Below are positions 1-13,712 of a stretch of 64,000 bases of DNA, in pieces. The notes below the pieces were generated by a model. That model was not told the origin of the DNA. It ran no database searches and was given only the letters and a program-made list of their open reading frames with translations. How positions within the stretch are numbered: position 1 is the first letter of the stretch; each line of letters starts with the position of its first letter. The DNA comes from Ptiloglossa arizonensis (Eukaryota; Arthropoda; Insecta; Hymenoptera; Colletidae). The stretch lies in assembly GCF_051014685.1 (NCBI RefSeq), contig NC_135056.1, positions 8,574,001-8,638,000 of the forward strand. The letters are read 5' to 3'. Made by a program: the position numbers and the translations under genes.

Positions 1-3000
1 ACGAGAGACAAAGGGAGAGGGGAAATTATGCCAAAAACAGGTACCGGGCAAGTAGTAGCGCTAAAAATTTAAACGAAGATGAAAAATGATCATGCATCCG
101 CGAATCAGGACGGTGCACCGCCCCTTCGGATATGGAAAACATTTAAGCGGTTTTATCATTTTTAGAAAATTGCTCGAAACAATTTTAATTACCTTTAAGA
201 AAGAAAAGCCAGTAAAAATGTTTGGAGAAATTTTTATCGCTTGGTAGATGTACGCTTTTGGATATTATTGTTTTGATATTCTTATCGTTCTTCGAGTTTA
301 ACGACTTGTAAATAATAATGAGATTTTTGTGAATATATTTCATAATTTATTACGATTATATCGCAAACGATGTCAAACCAAATGGAAGTATTTTATGATA
401 ATTTGAATATGCAATGCGACACACTGGTTTATCGAGTACCGATGTATGACCATTTAACACAGTGATTCACTGAAAATGTTTGTTAGAGTTGTATAAAATA
501 AAATAACGTTTTTGGTGGTTAAATTTCAGAAATAAAATGAAATATCTCGATTTAAAGTATTTTATTCTATTTGCCTTTTGAAATTAAGGAAATATATCAA
601 GATTGCTTTGAATCTTAAATAAAAGAAATTGTAAGAAGTTGCACAATAGTCTCCAAATCTTCGTCTTCTAACAATCTTCTTTTATTCGTATTCATATTTA
701 TAATTGAAAAATCTTGTTTGCAAGTGTAAGTGCTGTATAGAACTATAGAAAAAGTACATTATTCAAGATAGGTATTTGTACAAGAGTTGGTTACTATATT
801 TTAGTACAATATTATTCCATCGTTCGTTTAAAACATCGATCAGTAACAATTCACACCCTCACTTCTTTCAACAAAATTTCATCAAATTATTTGAAAGTGT
901 CGACCGTGATTTAAAACGTCCACTCCAATTTTGGTTACCTCGGGCATAGTTCCTACAGCAAATATCTCAGTATTTGTACGAATTGTAAACTTTTTAATGT
1001 TAATACTTATTCCAGTGTTTTTACCGGCACGGAATCGCACGGGTTGTCAAGAATGGAAAGAATGTAATTTTCCGTGAACACGGAAATCTAAATTGAATTT
1101 CATAATGAAATACATGCATTATACGCACGAAGATGAAATACAAGCATAGTTCGTATAACCAACATTCTCGTATAAATATTCCTCGTTGGATACGTGGGTG
1201 TTTCTACGTTCTCCGCTGAGTTGTTTAATTTTTACAGCGGAAAAATGGAGCGAACATCGGATATTGTGTAAGGAAACTATCTGATTTTAGCATCAGACCG
1301 GGAAGACGAAGACTGATACGAGAGCACGTAGATAGTAAAGGGCTTTAAAATTTAAATAAAGATCCTCCGTCGAATGGTTTCAGGAAGCAACTTTCACCCC
1401 TCTCATTCCACGGGGAATTACATGGCTCCCTATCTCGCTACCTTTAACAGCGCTTGGAAGCTTGATTTTCTTGATCCCTTAAGATTCTTCGGGGCATGTT
1501 TTATTTAAAGATCGTGAAACATCTTGAGAACTTATCTTTGATGTTGAGAGATACATGATAAATAATTTATGTTGCTAAACGGGTTAGACATCTTTAATCT
1601 CAAGCCTCATTTCATAAACTGTTCCTTTTTAACTCGATCTTCCCCTAAATGGGAAACGGACTCACTTTCGTCGCCGTTTACTTATCCGATCCTAAATAAA
1701 TTTATTAAAAAATTTACATCTCGCACTTCCATCGAACTTTCGATTGCTTTTGATATTTAATCTTGAAAAACTTTTCCTCGATTTTAAGGTGTTGGTGACG
1801 AGATGCACAAATAAGTTAAACGTTGGACACTTTTTTCTAAGGCGAGTATTCAATTTTATCGAATATTTATATTATTTTTAAAATATTGAACAAAAATTTT
1901 GTCGATTGTATGTACAAATTTTTTATTCGTTTTTCGTATTAAATGATTTAATCATGGTATACATTTGATACCAGCCAAAGTGCGATAGCTCCGCGTGATT
2001 GGCCATAACATTAGTACAAATAAAAATTGGTTAATCAAATTTCGTACAAATATAGTTTAATCTATGTACATTAACATGATGTATAAACGTTTCATGAAAT
2101 TACGTACATACCCGTCTTCGAATAAAATTTCTAACGATTACTTTTACAGCGCCTCTTTTTCGAATACAATTTGTTTTCACGTTTATCGAGTTGTTTCAAT
2201 TGCGTGTAATTTATTTATTTTCGTTGCGAAATACTGATGGGATGAAATAAATATCGCGATTTAAGTAAGAGTGCATTCGACGCGGAGAGCGGAATGGATA
2301 AAGAAAAGTGATACGGTGGCAAGTGAATGTAAATTACGTGAAAATTTAAATAAACATCCTCTTGAATTGCTCCGGAGAATGAAGTGCATTCCTTTGAACC
2401 TTCTTCCTTTATGTTACCACTTTCATTGATTTTCCTCACTCTGTTAGAATTACTTTCATTTTCTACTGTTTTAGAATTCCATAGAAATGTCCACGCACAT
2501 TACATTATTCGTTGAAGTAAAAATATAAGAAACCTTCCAGGCTCTCTTACATTAAACTTTGTAATTTTCATTACAAAGCGAAGCATCTGTAATTGAAATA
2601 CCCTAACATCGCATTTGGTGAAAGTTGAAATTCTATGTTCGTTCTATGGAAAATTTTAAACGGTGATAAGTCTGTCGAGAAATTATAGTCCAAAATTAAA
2701 CAGCGCCGTCTCCGACATTGAAGAACTGAATGCAAGTTTTTATAAAATAGTACCACGGAAAAATTCTCTCGCGTAAATATGCATAGGCGAGAGAAAGCAC
2801 GATATGTTAATATCTTGTGAAATTTTTAAATTTCCTGAAAGAGAAAAATTATAGTTTTTAAAAATTCTAGAATATTTTCGGTTTAAGTGGTGCTTAAAAT
2901 TACACCGTCTACTCAAGAATTATTATCAATTGTAGAAATATTAACAGTGATTCGTATGCTTTGTATATTCTTAAGAATGTTTATATTTCTACTTCTCTCA

Positions 3001-6000
3001 TTGAAATGGTCCTGCGTTAGTGTCAAGTTACGATCAATTGTGCGTACACGACGTATTGTTCTAAAAGTGAACGGTTTTTGTATAGAAAAACAATTCGAAA
3101 ATCCACGTACATTATAATGTACAGCAGGCTCGAAGAGGTGTTACTTTTCTTTAAACATCATCATTGCAGAGTACGTGTCGATGAATTTATTTAATCGAAG
3201 ACCAGTGCATTTCCAATTGAATTCGCGAAAATCTGTATCCGCCCTATTCTTGTATTTGTTGAATAAAAGTGAAACAAAGCGTTCGTGCGTATGTTCTGCA
3301 AGAAGATGTGGAAATGCCCTAACGTCGTCTGGTCCGATATAAATTGGATGAAGTCTCCCTCGCGGATTCTCTTTCAGATTTCCTTTTCCTTGGATTTTTG
3401 TCTTCTTCGTATAACTTATACACGGTGGCGGTTTTATTTTGTATACATCGCTCGCTTCTCCGCGGTATTTTTATCGTAAATCATTTCCGATATAGCATCC
3501 AAAGTCGAGCGAACCTATTGAAACGGCACCTTAAAGAAAGCAGTTCTTCAAAATCGCGGATTCCTTGCTCCTTTCGCGACACAGAAACTTTTACATCGAT
3601 CAACGACCGAACAAAATCATTTTGGCTTAAAAATCCTCTAAAACACAGCTATAGAGGGTCATTAGAAAGTAATTCCGATTATTTACAGTAAAACTTGACA
3701 CAATAACTCAATTATTACGAAGAGAGTTTGAAACTCAGTAGTACACTGACATAATAATAATAATAAAATTGTATACCATGGTGAAGTTTATTTTCACAAC
3801 ACGAAGAAAATTTTCAAATTAATACACGTTTACCTTCCATTCACACATTTTACATTTAATTAACGAGTTACGAATTAAATTTGTATTCTTGCTTCAATGA
3901 AAAACCATCATACGAGAGCAGGTAATATACAAAAAGAACTTATTTTCTGTAAAGACAACGTTAAAGTTTGAAAGTCTAAGCGGATTGATGATTAAGGAAA
4001 TGAAACAAACCGAAAGTCTTTAGGTCTTTATAGTTGAAATTACGCTAACAGTCATTACGGTGCTTTGAAAGTGCACCGAGAAAAGAACCACCTAACTATT
4101 CTCCTCGTCCTCGGCTCCTAACATCTGGACAACCTTTCTTCTCACCAACGTTTCAAAAATTAAAACTGTGCTTTCGTTGTACGACACTCGTTTCCTCCCA
4201 CTTTTTAATCTTCAGCCCGATAGTACTTTTCATTTAGCAACAGATGTTCACTGGAATTCATTTTGACCAAAACGCGAACATTCCCTACCTCGTCTCGATA
4301 GTCTTCAATTAGAGATACCTCTAACGCGGGATTTTAATTCGACTGTCCCGTCTTGTTCGTTTTATAACACGAAATCTTAACGGACACAGGTGACTCTGTA
4401 ACGTCCCGGTTCGCTGTTTTCGTTTTCTCTTTGCCCGCCTCTTTCAAACACGACTCTTTCTACAAAGTTACCACATATTGCTTTACCAGTTGTCACGATG
4501 GCAAGTGTAATGCAACGCAACCTCAGAGAAAGAGAAGACCTCGCTCGTAGCTTATTATATAGCTGTCATTTTGTCACAAAAAAAAGGATCTGCTTTCAGG
4601 ATAATTTCAGAGTCTAGACGGATCCAACGTGCCAGCGTTGAAAAGTCCACGTTTCGGTTTTCAGTGCCAGCGAAAACAAAATTTATCAGGCGGTGAACAT
4701 TGAAGGGAGTGGATCCACATCAGCTTCATCCGATGGCTTCTTTGAGCATGAGCCACGGTAAATAAGGACTGAATTAAATTCCACTCCCCTCGCGACTGGT
4801 CCCGAAGACCATGCTGAGTATCCAGAGATGCTCTCCTTTGCTCTAGATATCAAAGATTCCATTCTCCATAATTAAATATCATTTGTTTCGTTTTATTTTC
4901 AGAGTGAGTATTTCAGCATGCTCAAAAGTCTACGATGGAGTTCCGTTCAAAGTTTACGTTGGTCATTTTTTAAATTTCCCTAGAATCCTTTTAGTATAAT
5001 GGTTGCAAGATTTAAACTTTAAGAAAATGTTAAAAAAAGAAACAACGTATCTTAATATATTGCTCTATCCTTAAAGAAATTTATACACAAAGTTTACTTC
5101 TTGAGAGTTTTGCTCGATGAACTTCAAAAGAGGTGAGCACAGTATTTTTATAAAAATAATATACAAAATAAATAAAATTGTGTAAACGATTAGTCACTGA
5201 CCAAAAATTGCTTCTTCGAAATCTTAAAAATGTACTTACCGATATAAACAGTAGTCTAATATATTACTAATGGTATAATTTCACGATTAATTTAATAGAG
5301 TCTGTTATTTAATTTTCAGAACGTTCACATTTCTTTAAATAAACGATCTTCGCAGAATAACTGATAAATTATTCGGAACAAGTAATCTAATTATTTAAGT
5401 AACGCTCATACGAGAGAGATATTTGTTAAATGTGAATTGAAGCTTGTCAGAAGAAATATTATTATCAAGCCTGAATTTTCCTAGAATAAAATTGATTTAA
5501 GTAATTCAATTTCAGCGAGTATATTTTCATGTGATGAGGTCGATTAAATACGATTTCTATTTCAACAGTTCTTTTCCTATTTTCGGCGAAGAATTGGTGA
5601 ATGTCCCAAATATTCTTATTTATTCACTAAATTTTCGTATTTTTCGACTTATTTATAGTTGTCGAAGAAAATTTCATTTAATATATATTATACATTTACT
5701 AAAAACGTTTGCATCATCAATGACGAAGCAAACTATTTTTTAAGACTAAAGCAGATACATTTCAATGTTTTCATTAGGGCAATTCAAGAGTTATAGAAGA
5801 ATGACGATTCAATAACTAAAATGTATAATTTTGAAAACATGTATTGCATGGATATTTCTTTTTTAATTCGTTCGATATGTACGTATAATATAAATATTTT
5901 TATGTCCAACAATTGAAATGGTTAACTAGTACTGTTTGCTAACACGTATTGATATTTGAAGATACTCACTGTTCAACACAATCACTTTAAACGCTGCTCA

Positions 6001-7190
6001 ACTGAACTCGAAAGCAATTAAGCTAATTATAACATTTTCCACATTGACAGAAGTGAAAAGCACATCGATCGAATCGACTGTAAATAAAAAATGTACGGAA
6101 ACGAATTAATCCGCAATTAAATGGCTTTAAAATCTCTCTTGTGGATAGCTCTACATCATATCATAACTGAAATATTACCGCGGTATACTAATAACGACTG
6201 AACATTCTCTCTCAGAAATTCAATTTAATGAAAAAAAATTTGTTTGTCGATGCTTCGTAAATTCCAGACATCAAACAAAATTACTCCTACACACTGCCAA
6301 CGCGAATAAAACAGTTCACGGGCCAGGAATTTGATTCGCGCATGGAGCAGTTAAAAATAATGCATTTGGATTGCATAAGTTTATAATGGATAGGTGTATC
6401 CAAATTTCAACCATGTATAAGTTTGACTGAAGTAATGCACTATACTTACACTGTGACTACTGTGAAACGTGTTGTAATTATGAAAACAATCGTTTATTAA
6501 TGTTTGCTTAAAAACAAAAAGAATTGGTTAATAGTAAAAAGTAAAGACATTATTAATTTTCAAGCGAGAAGAAGAAATAATAATAAAAATTTCGACAGAT
6601 TGTCATATAGAGTTTTAGAAATTGGCTTTTGGAAACCATAAAAAGTAGATAAAATTCGTTTGATATTGTATATTGAATAATTAAAATATCTGATATTTAT
6701 AGACAAATAAGTATTGTTGAGAAATGTAAAAAATTTACGTAACGACCCATTTAATGAAAACAAGAGGAATGTTCTGCTACATGATCAAACACTAACAGTG
6801 TCACATAGGAGACCCTAGTGAGCAGTAAACTATCAAATAAGAATTTTATAGTCATTTTCTCTAATTTTCGAGAAAACAGATTTCTTCACTTTACGCACCC
6901 TGTCCAATATATCGGTATCGTGTTATCAATTATCGCATATTTTTAAATATGTAACAATTTATGACCGAAGAAGATCTAAACCTCAGGTTAAAACGTTATT
7001 ATAAATACTAACATACTTCTACCGACTATATTCTTATTAACTTTGGTCTTCCAAGCCACGAGTATGACTCTTTTAAACATTACAAACCATTTCTGCATAA
7101 TAATTGATTACTTATCGATGTTTCAACGACACAGGAGTGTAATAATACTCTTCGAAAAATCGTTTACCATCTGAAAGAAATACCTTCAGT
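1..7190. other. AT-rich non-genic stretch
   Basis: I see no gene, RNA gene or mobile element here. Open frames are all short and AT-driven. The only simple repeat of note is a (TAA)n tract at 3751-3766. A somewhat GC-richer part lies at about 4030-4880 but carries no recognisable motif. Confidence 0.6.
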
Positions 7191-7239
7191 GAAGTTACTT
7201 CGTACAATTTGAACACGCGTATATTAACACTGATTTGTG

Positions 7240-7990
7240 TACCGGTTGCTCGACTAAGGTAGGTAGAAATCTTTCCGAAATCATCGACGAAAGCGAGACG
7301 ACTGCCGAACGACCGCGTGGATTGTCACGAAAGCTCTCCGATTTTCCAGGATATCCCGGCAAGAGTGTCCTGGCACGTAATACAGGCTCGTGAATTACTT
7401 TGGATTTCAGGGGAGGCTTCTCACCCCTCGACGCGCCCCTCCTTTCACCCTTGGCCCGACATCCCTCGGTTCCCGATGCCGGCCGACGAGGGAGTGCTGT
7501 CTTCGGATAGCGCAAAGGATATCCGACACCTTCTTAAAATGCAAAACATTCCGTCTGAGAGTAAGAAGGGGTTGGAAAGGTTCACGGGATAGAGGCGAGG
7601 GTGGGCGTGATGCCTTGGATCCTTATTGCAAGAACGAGGCCTCGTATACGAAACCTTTCGACGGGCGTTACGGTTCGATGTTCCACAATTCCCTCCCCCC
7701 CCCTTCTCTTTGGGCCGTCCTCCTCGACACCCCTTTTTTCCTGCTGTCTTTCGCATACGACACTGGTAGATAAGAAGTGGCTGAAGCCACCACTGCTGCT
7801 TACGTTATTCTGTCGAGGCAAGAGGCGTCCTTTGGCTTCGCGGTATATTTTCTTAGACAGCGAAGGAGTCTGATTTCCCGCAATTCTTTTCCTCTCGATA
7901 TTACACCACTCGTCCTAGCTCCACGTTCGATTCGATTCGTTCGGTCTCTGTCGGCGGTGAATTCTTCGGATTCGGTATATATTATAGCGC
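7240..7990. other. GC-rich island, unassigned
   Basis: This block is clearly richer in G, C and CpG than its flanks. Frames of 70-130 codons are open at once on both strands, which is what base composition alone gives, and none contains a familiar motif. A run of nine C lies at 7695-7703 inside a pyrimidine-rich + strand segment. It could be a conserved regulatory element or an untranslated exon; the sequence alone does not decide. Confidence 0.4.
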
Positions 7991-8092
7991 TGCGATTCAA
8001 AGTCAATCAAATATGAACGCGTATGATATCATTTTCATCGTAGGAACGTCATTCGTCCGATTAAAGTAGACTCGTGATAATGAAGGAAAAAA

Positions 8093-8290
8093 GTACGAAA
8101 AATATTTTGTATTATAATACGAGAAGTATTTTATATTACAATATGAAATATATTTTATAATATGGTATGATATGTATTTTTAGAGAATAGTATGAAAAGT
8201 ATTTTTATAGAATTGTATGAAAGGTATTTTTACAAAATAGTATGAAAAGTATTTTTATAGAATAGTATGAGAATTATTTTTATAATTTTG
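8093..8290. repeat. 25-bp AT-rich tandem repeat, about 8 units
   Basis: Units of the form GTATGAAAAGTATTTTTATA plus five bases follow one another with a 25-bp period in the right half. More diverged units of 24-25 bp extend left to 8093. The best units differ by one to three bases. The array is non-coding. Confidence 0.85.
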
Positions 8291-10399
8291 TGATAATAGG
8301 TGCTAGTACTAGGAAATACCAGGTACACCATGTATTACATTAAAGCAATTTTATAATGATAGAATGAGAAATATGAAAAATTGTTTTTCCCCCTGAATTC
8401 ATTAGAAGACTAATCAACGTTGTTTCCGAAACGTAGATAATAACAAATTCCAAGAAGTGGTAGGGACAACTCGAAGGGAAGAAATTGTAACATTATGAGA
8501 GGGAGTATTATACTTTAGTTGAGGCACCGTTTATCTTTTTTCATCGATAAAATGAGTAAAATACATCTTTAAAATTTGACCACCTACTGTGGTTTCACTC
8601 GGTAGATTAGACATACTTTGTGTGAAACTTTATTGTCGTATTGGGCAAAGGGGCACCTCTTGGGAGAAATAAAACAAGAGAACAAAAATAAATGTAAATA
8701 GACAATAACATAAGTTGAATATATGCAGGTGAATAAGGGAAAGAAGTAGCATTTATATGCTATTCTTGCGTCCGTGAAATAGTTTGAAAGTCGTATCACG
8801 TTTAGCGCATAAAGGACCAAAAGACTCTTGAAATATCACAGAGACTCGAAATATACAAAACTAGAATTTTATCACTATCTGTAATAGTTATTAAGGAAAC
8901 AATTTTTAGAATTTTTATTTAGGAAAACCAGATATTATAGTCAAATAATTATTCAATAAACGATGTTGCTTCAATGTTTACTCTGTTTTTCGTTTTAGAC
9001 ACATTATTCCATATGTCCAACGATATCGTTCGCTCGAGTGACTAAAAGTATACTTTATTTTTCCAAACTGTAAACAGGTCCTCCATTTTTGTCGACAATT
9101 TTCATTAAGCGTAAATCTAGTTGCAATATCGAACGACGTCGAACAATTACGAGAAAAAGAATAATTGTACACGTGTAACAACAATAATCAGACATTCTAC
9201 GCGCCAAGAGGAACATTCCAAATAACATAAACCGCGACATTTCCCGCCAAGTCGTTATAGAACGAAATTAACCCCTAAACCGGCAACCCCCATAAAATTT
9301 GCGGTCGGTATAATTCGTACTTACGCAGTCCGACAAGCTCGTAAATTCTGTTGTAGATTTTATGAAAATACCAAAGATTTGTAAGCAGATATACGAGACG
9401 TTACGATGATCTCGTATATGATAGCCACGCGATATGGTTGTCATACATGCGAGGCAAGAACTGTAAATATAATAATAGACGAAACCAATGCCGAAAATGA
9501 TCAACGTGGTACATACTTCCAAACACTCGTACGAACGAAATTTGATATCAGATTTCAGCCCCATTATTAATAAATCACCTCGGAAATCATATCAATTTCG
9601 TGATATTAAAATAATTCATTCGCAGGAATAATTTGTTCAGACCAATGAATTACTTCATTAACTGGAAAATCTAGTGGAGTGTACATTTGATATAGATGAC
9701 GAAGGATTAATGATAATCTAAAATTCAATAAGCAGTAGAAAGTGATTCGTTGAAATTTTCTGCGAGATGTTATCAAAGAGATTACCTTTCCCGTTATTTT
9801 GACTCATAGATGGAAAAATACTTTATGCAATTCTACAAATTAGTTGAAAAATAGAGGAGTGATGTATATCCATAATATATTTTAATAAATGTACGTCAAA
9901 CTTTTCCTCGTTCTATTCTTCTCGAAAATTAATTTACGATTACATTATTAACAAGATCTTCTTCGTTCATTTTTACGAATACTACGTGCTCCTAAATTAG
10001 ATCGTTCCACAGATCGTTGCTTTCTAAACTTTTTAAATTAACAAATTATACTTACTGTACTAAAAATAGACAAAAATTATAAAACAAAACATCGCGAAAA
10101 TCCAAGTAAACTTTCGAAACGTTGAAAATTCATTTATTAAACGAAATAAATGGTATTTTTATAACTATAGAAGAAAACTATACTTCTGGAGCTATTAACA
10201 GCAATATTCAAGTTCGCACATTTTGCATGAAATATTCTCTATAAAAATAAAGAGCTCACTCATCATCTTCCTCCCTCCCTAGGGATCCCGTACCATTTTG
10301 AAAAACACTGTTCCAGATCATTCTCTCGCTATGTAAATCTTCCTTGTCGAAACTAGCAAGAACACGAAAAAAAGAAACGAAACGATGAAACCATTATCG
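8291..10399. other. AT-rich spacer without identifiable features
   Basis: Both strands carry only short open frames, all without recognisable motifs. I see no repeat structure or RNA-like fold worth naming here. Confidence 0.5.
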
Positions 10400-10969
10400 A
10401 ATAAATCACCCTTTTCGTGGTCGAAGGTAGGACACTCGTAAGTTGCTGTTCTCGAGAAACGGCTCGTAATAAAGGGCGGTTCGAGTAAAGTTACAACGTT
10501 GAACCCAGTCGGAACGGAACTTAAAGTCTCGTTTCACGAATCGCGTGCAAAAATGGTACTATTTCCTTCCGGGTTTCGACGCTAACGACCCCGAATACTT
10601 ACTTGGCAGTCGTAGCTGACCGGATGAGAGAAATCGTTCGAATATGTCACGCATCGACGGGTGATTTTTCTTCGTGGACCACGCGCTCGTATTCACCAGT
10701 GGAAAGTGATTCACCTTCGCCAGTGTACGGTTTAAACGTTAGTCAAAGCTATTGCGAAGTGCAAACGACGTCGAGTTAGATCGCGGAGAACAGTGTGTCG
10801 AATACAAGCCCCGTACGTGGGTGGAAGCTAATTCAGGTGGATGTTAAACAGCGTAAAAGCTACACCTGACGGCTTGATGGGTTGGTTCGGGGTCTGAGTT
10901 AGGTTATATGGGTTCGGCAGGGTTGCACTTAACTTCATCGCCCACGTCTTGCGGCTTCTCAATCGAAGA

Positions 10970-10982
10970 TTTGGCGGGGAAA
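10970..10982 (+). promoter_or_regulatory. E2F-like site TTTGGCGGGGAAA
   Basis: The 13-mer is close to the E2F/DP consensus TTTSGCGCGGGAAA, lacking one base of the GCGC core. It is followed by CTG, as is the second site 71 bp downstream. Function is inferred from the motif only. Confidence 0.35.
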
Positions 10983-11040
10983 CTGATAAGCGCCACTTTT
11001 TGGCCGTTTGTAGCTTAGATTTATTAATAATAAATATTCC

Positions 11041-11055
11041 TTTAGCGCGGGAAAC
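11041..11055 (+). promoter_or_regulatory. E2F-like site TTTAGCGCGGGAAAC
   Basis: This matches the E2F/DP consensus TTTSGCGCGGGAAA at every position but one. Together with the neighbouring copy it makes a pair sharing the form TTTRGCG(C)GGGAAACTG. Paired sites are typical of cell-cycle or replication gene promoters, but no such gene is visible next to them here. Confidence 0.4.
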
Positions 11056-11906
11056 TGTTAAATCTGTTATTTCGTTTATTACAGAAATTTGAATACGAAG
11101 GTGCTGCATTTTGGACCGAGAAAGAGCCATCTTCCATTATTTAAGAATAATGTTATATTTCTTTGTACTCTTCTCTTAAACTGTGATAGTATTAAAGTTC
11201 CAACACGCGTAATCACGAACACTGCTACACTGGTATGTCCATGAATTTCTTTTTTAATTCAGTAAAAGTTTTATGTATATGTATTTAATTAGTCGTCCAA
11301 GATCAAATTGATTTGTCGTGAAATCCTGGTTCTAGAGCCCCATTAAAAAAGAAAGATGGAACACAATTTTTTACTATCCTTTTAAATAATCATTTAAATA
11401 ATCGTTAAACATTCAAGATACGAAGGAAAAATTCAGTTACATATTCTGCGATCGAGAAGTGATTTATTAAAGTACAAAGTTAAGGAAAATTTGTATTTAT
11501 TCTCTCTTCAAATTTTAGAGATTCGTGCACACGAGACGTGTGAAAAGTAATTTATTTTATAATAATAGAATTTTTAGTTTGGATAAAATTAAAAGTCGTT
11601 TTACTGTAAATTTGACTGGCAGTTCAATATAGATGAACAAAGTTATGTGTTCGTAAATAATTAGAATACATTCAAGAATATCGTTAGAGAATGCATGATA
11701 ATATTAAATATTTTGAATATTATAAAACTTGTAATAGTATCGCATTTGTACGTTTCAATGTATGTATCATTTGTAATAACTTTTGAATTACTAATTTTGT
11801 GGAATAATTGCAGAAAATTTGTTCTATTTTTCATGTAATGTCCAAGAGGACAAAATTTACGTTCTATCAAACGAATTATAACAATTATGACAAAACACAA
11901 TTTTTG

Positions 11907-12200
11907 CTATTCTCCTAAAGAATCATTTAAATAATCACTATTCTTCTAAAGAATCATTTAAATAATCACTATTTTCCTAAACAAGTATTTAAATAATCTC
12001 TATTTTCTAAAGAAGTATTTAAATAATCACTATTTTCCTAAACAAGTATTTAAATAATCAGTTTCCTTCTGAACAACCATTCAAATAATCACTATTCTTC
12101 TAAAGAATCGTTTAAATAATCACTACTCACCTAAACAAGTATTTAAATAATCATTTTCCTTCTGAACAACCATTTAAATGATCACTATTCTTCTAAATAA
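11907..12200. repeat. 31-bp minisatellite, about 9.5 units, with higher-order structure
   Basis: Nine full units and a partial tenth start at 11907, 11938, 11969, 12000, 12030, 12061, 12092, 12123, 12154 and 12185. One unit is 30 bp and the others 31 bp. Most full units end in ATTTAAATAATC or a one- or two-base variant. The variable 5' halves recur every third unit: units 5-6-7 resemble units 8-9-10, giving a roughly 93-bp higher-order period. A stray related motif lies upstream at about 11380-11405. Confidence 0.92.
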
Positions 12201-12229
12201 TAACTAAATTTGAAAGCCAACCAGAGAAG

Positions 12230-12840
12230 ATTTTCCATTTCCATTTTTGCGACCGATTATTTCGTTCGAATCCGAATCGAGCAAATAGTTTGTTACGTAT
12301 TCACAATAAAGCAATTCTATCGCGAATGTGTGCGCATGCAGTGTATAAACAGAAACTTCCGTTAATGCGATTCACGCTAAATAGAGGACAGAATTGTGTC
12401 GGCGCGATACACGGCTACACTGTGTAGATAATGTCAATTAAATTTTCGGCAATTACGTTGTTCAATTTGGCGCACGCACGCCGCACACGCGAAATCCACG
12501 AAACAGTTCGAAAACCTGTTTGGGTCAGTGGAGTTAAATGTTTCGCGGCCTCTTCGCGAGTCTGAACGAACTTTCTGCGTACATATAGTTTCTCACCTTA
12601 ACTGAATTTACCGTACCGCGCAGGATTCCTCTGCACTTGTACCAACACGGTTACAACTTCAATATTATCTGTTCCGTGCACGTACAATGTTTACCGTACG
12701 TTGTACACGGTGTACTCTTCGAATCGGCCTCGCGATATTTCTTTGCATTTTTCGGTGAATGCGCCGCGATCCTGGCAACGATCCGTGGATTTAAAGTGTT
12801 ATTTCGTAGACAATTGAAACTGATTCCTTACACCAAAGGC
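12230..12840. other. GC-richer island, unassigned
   Basis: CpG content rises compared with the minisatellite next to it. No open frame with a recognisable motif, tRNA or repeat was seen. Possible conserved non-coding DNA. Confidence 0.3.
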
Positions 12841-13089
12841 TGAACAATTTATTCTTAGTTTCTATTCGTTCAACGCGAGATAAGTTTTTCGTACAACTCT
12901 ATCGAACAAATTGCGTATCAAAAGTTCTCGATCATTTTCTTTCTTGCTTGAAATTTTATCTAGATAATAATTGTCCTCGTTCTTCGTAGAAAGTGTTTGA
13001 CAATTTTCTCCAACGAATTTTGGTAACATATTGCTCTGGCTACAAATAAGACAATGGAAATGTATCAATGAATAACTGCACTATAAATA

Positions 13090-13610
13090 GACAACGCGAT
13101 CGTCGATAACTGATATTGATCCAGTAGCGAATAGGAATTGAGGCCAAGTGTATTATCGCGCGACACAACCCTGATGTATTCCTACAGGAATCGGTGGAGA
13201 ACAGGACGACCGTAATTCGCGGACTTTAGGAAAAGTAGCTATTTCGAGAATCCAAGGGCGACAGTTACGAGCATATATGGCAAATCGCAGGTATTTGCTC
13301 GATCAGATTGTCTGGCGCGGACAGAAACGGCCGCCATTACATTTAACGAGATGGACGTCGGGACGCGATAAGCAAACAGCTGTTTGGCAACTGCGATAAG
13401 GGCATTACCGTTGACCTTGCCCTTCCTTAATACCTTCACCGGCCACGAATGGCTCACCTCGAAAGAACCGCAACGACCCTATCCTCAGTTTCGTGAAATC
13501 GCGACGAGCTTCTCAATGTTTCTCACCTCGTGAGGGTAAACAAACGAGGGTCGTGAACAATTCCCAGCCTTAGCACCTTCTAGAATTACCGAACGCTATT
13601 AAGACACAAC
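13090..13610. other. GC-richer island, unassigned
   Basis: A further CpG-rich block ends just before the 32-bp tandem repeat. A 72-codon minus-strand frame at 13239-13457 has no recognisable motif and is most likely fortuitous. Confidence 0.3.
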
Positions 13611-13615
13611 GGATG

Positions 13616-13712
13616 GATATTTGTTCGATAATTAACTCTTTGCATTCGATATTTGTTCGATAATTAACTCTTTGTATTCGATATTTGTTCGATAATTAAC
13701 TCTGCGTTCGAA
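13616..13712. repeat. 32-bp tandem repeat, three units
   Basis: The unit begins GATATTTGTTCGATAATTAA and repeats at 13616, 13648 and 13680. The first two units are nearly identical (GCATTC against GTATTC near the end) and the third is shortened. Confidence 0.9.

Larger units (their letters stand above)
10400..11060. other. CpG-rich island, possible promoter or 5' untranslated region
   Basis: The segment is GC- and CpG-rich, lacks tandem repeats and ends with two E2F-type motifs listed separately. A minus-strand frame of 100 codons (10828-11130, ATG at 11130) crosses it but resembles no family I know, and the motifs would lie inside that frame. A promoter or conserved non-coding element is the better guess. 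Confidence 0.35.

Noticed and set aside
10828..11130. 100-codon minus-strand frame with ATG in a good context
   Set aside because: No family recognised, the frame contains the E2F-like sites, and an overlapping frame from a nearby ATG also reads open for about 30 codons. Kept only as part of the island description.
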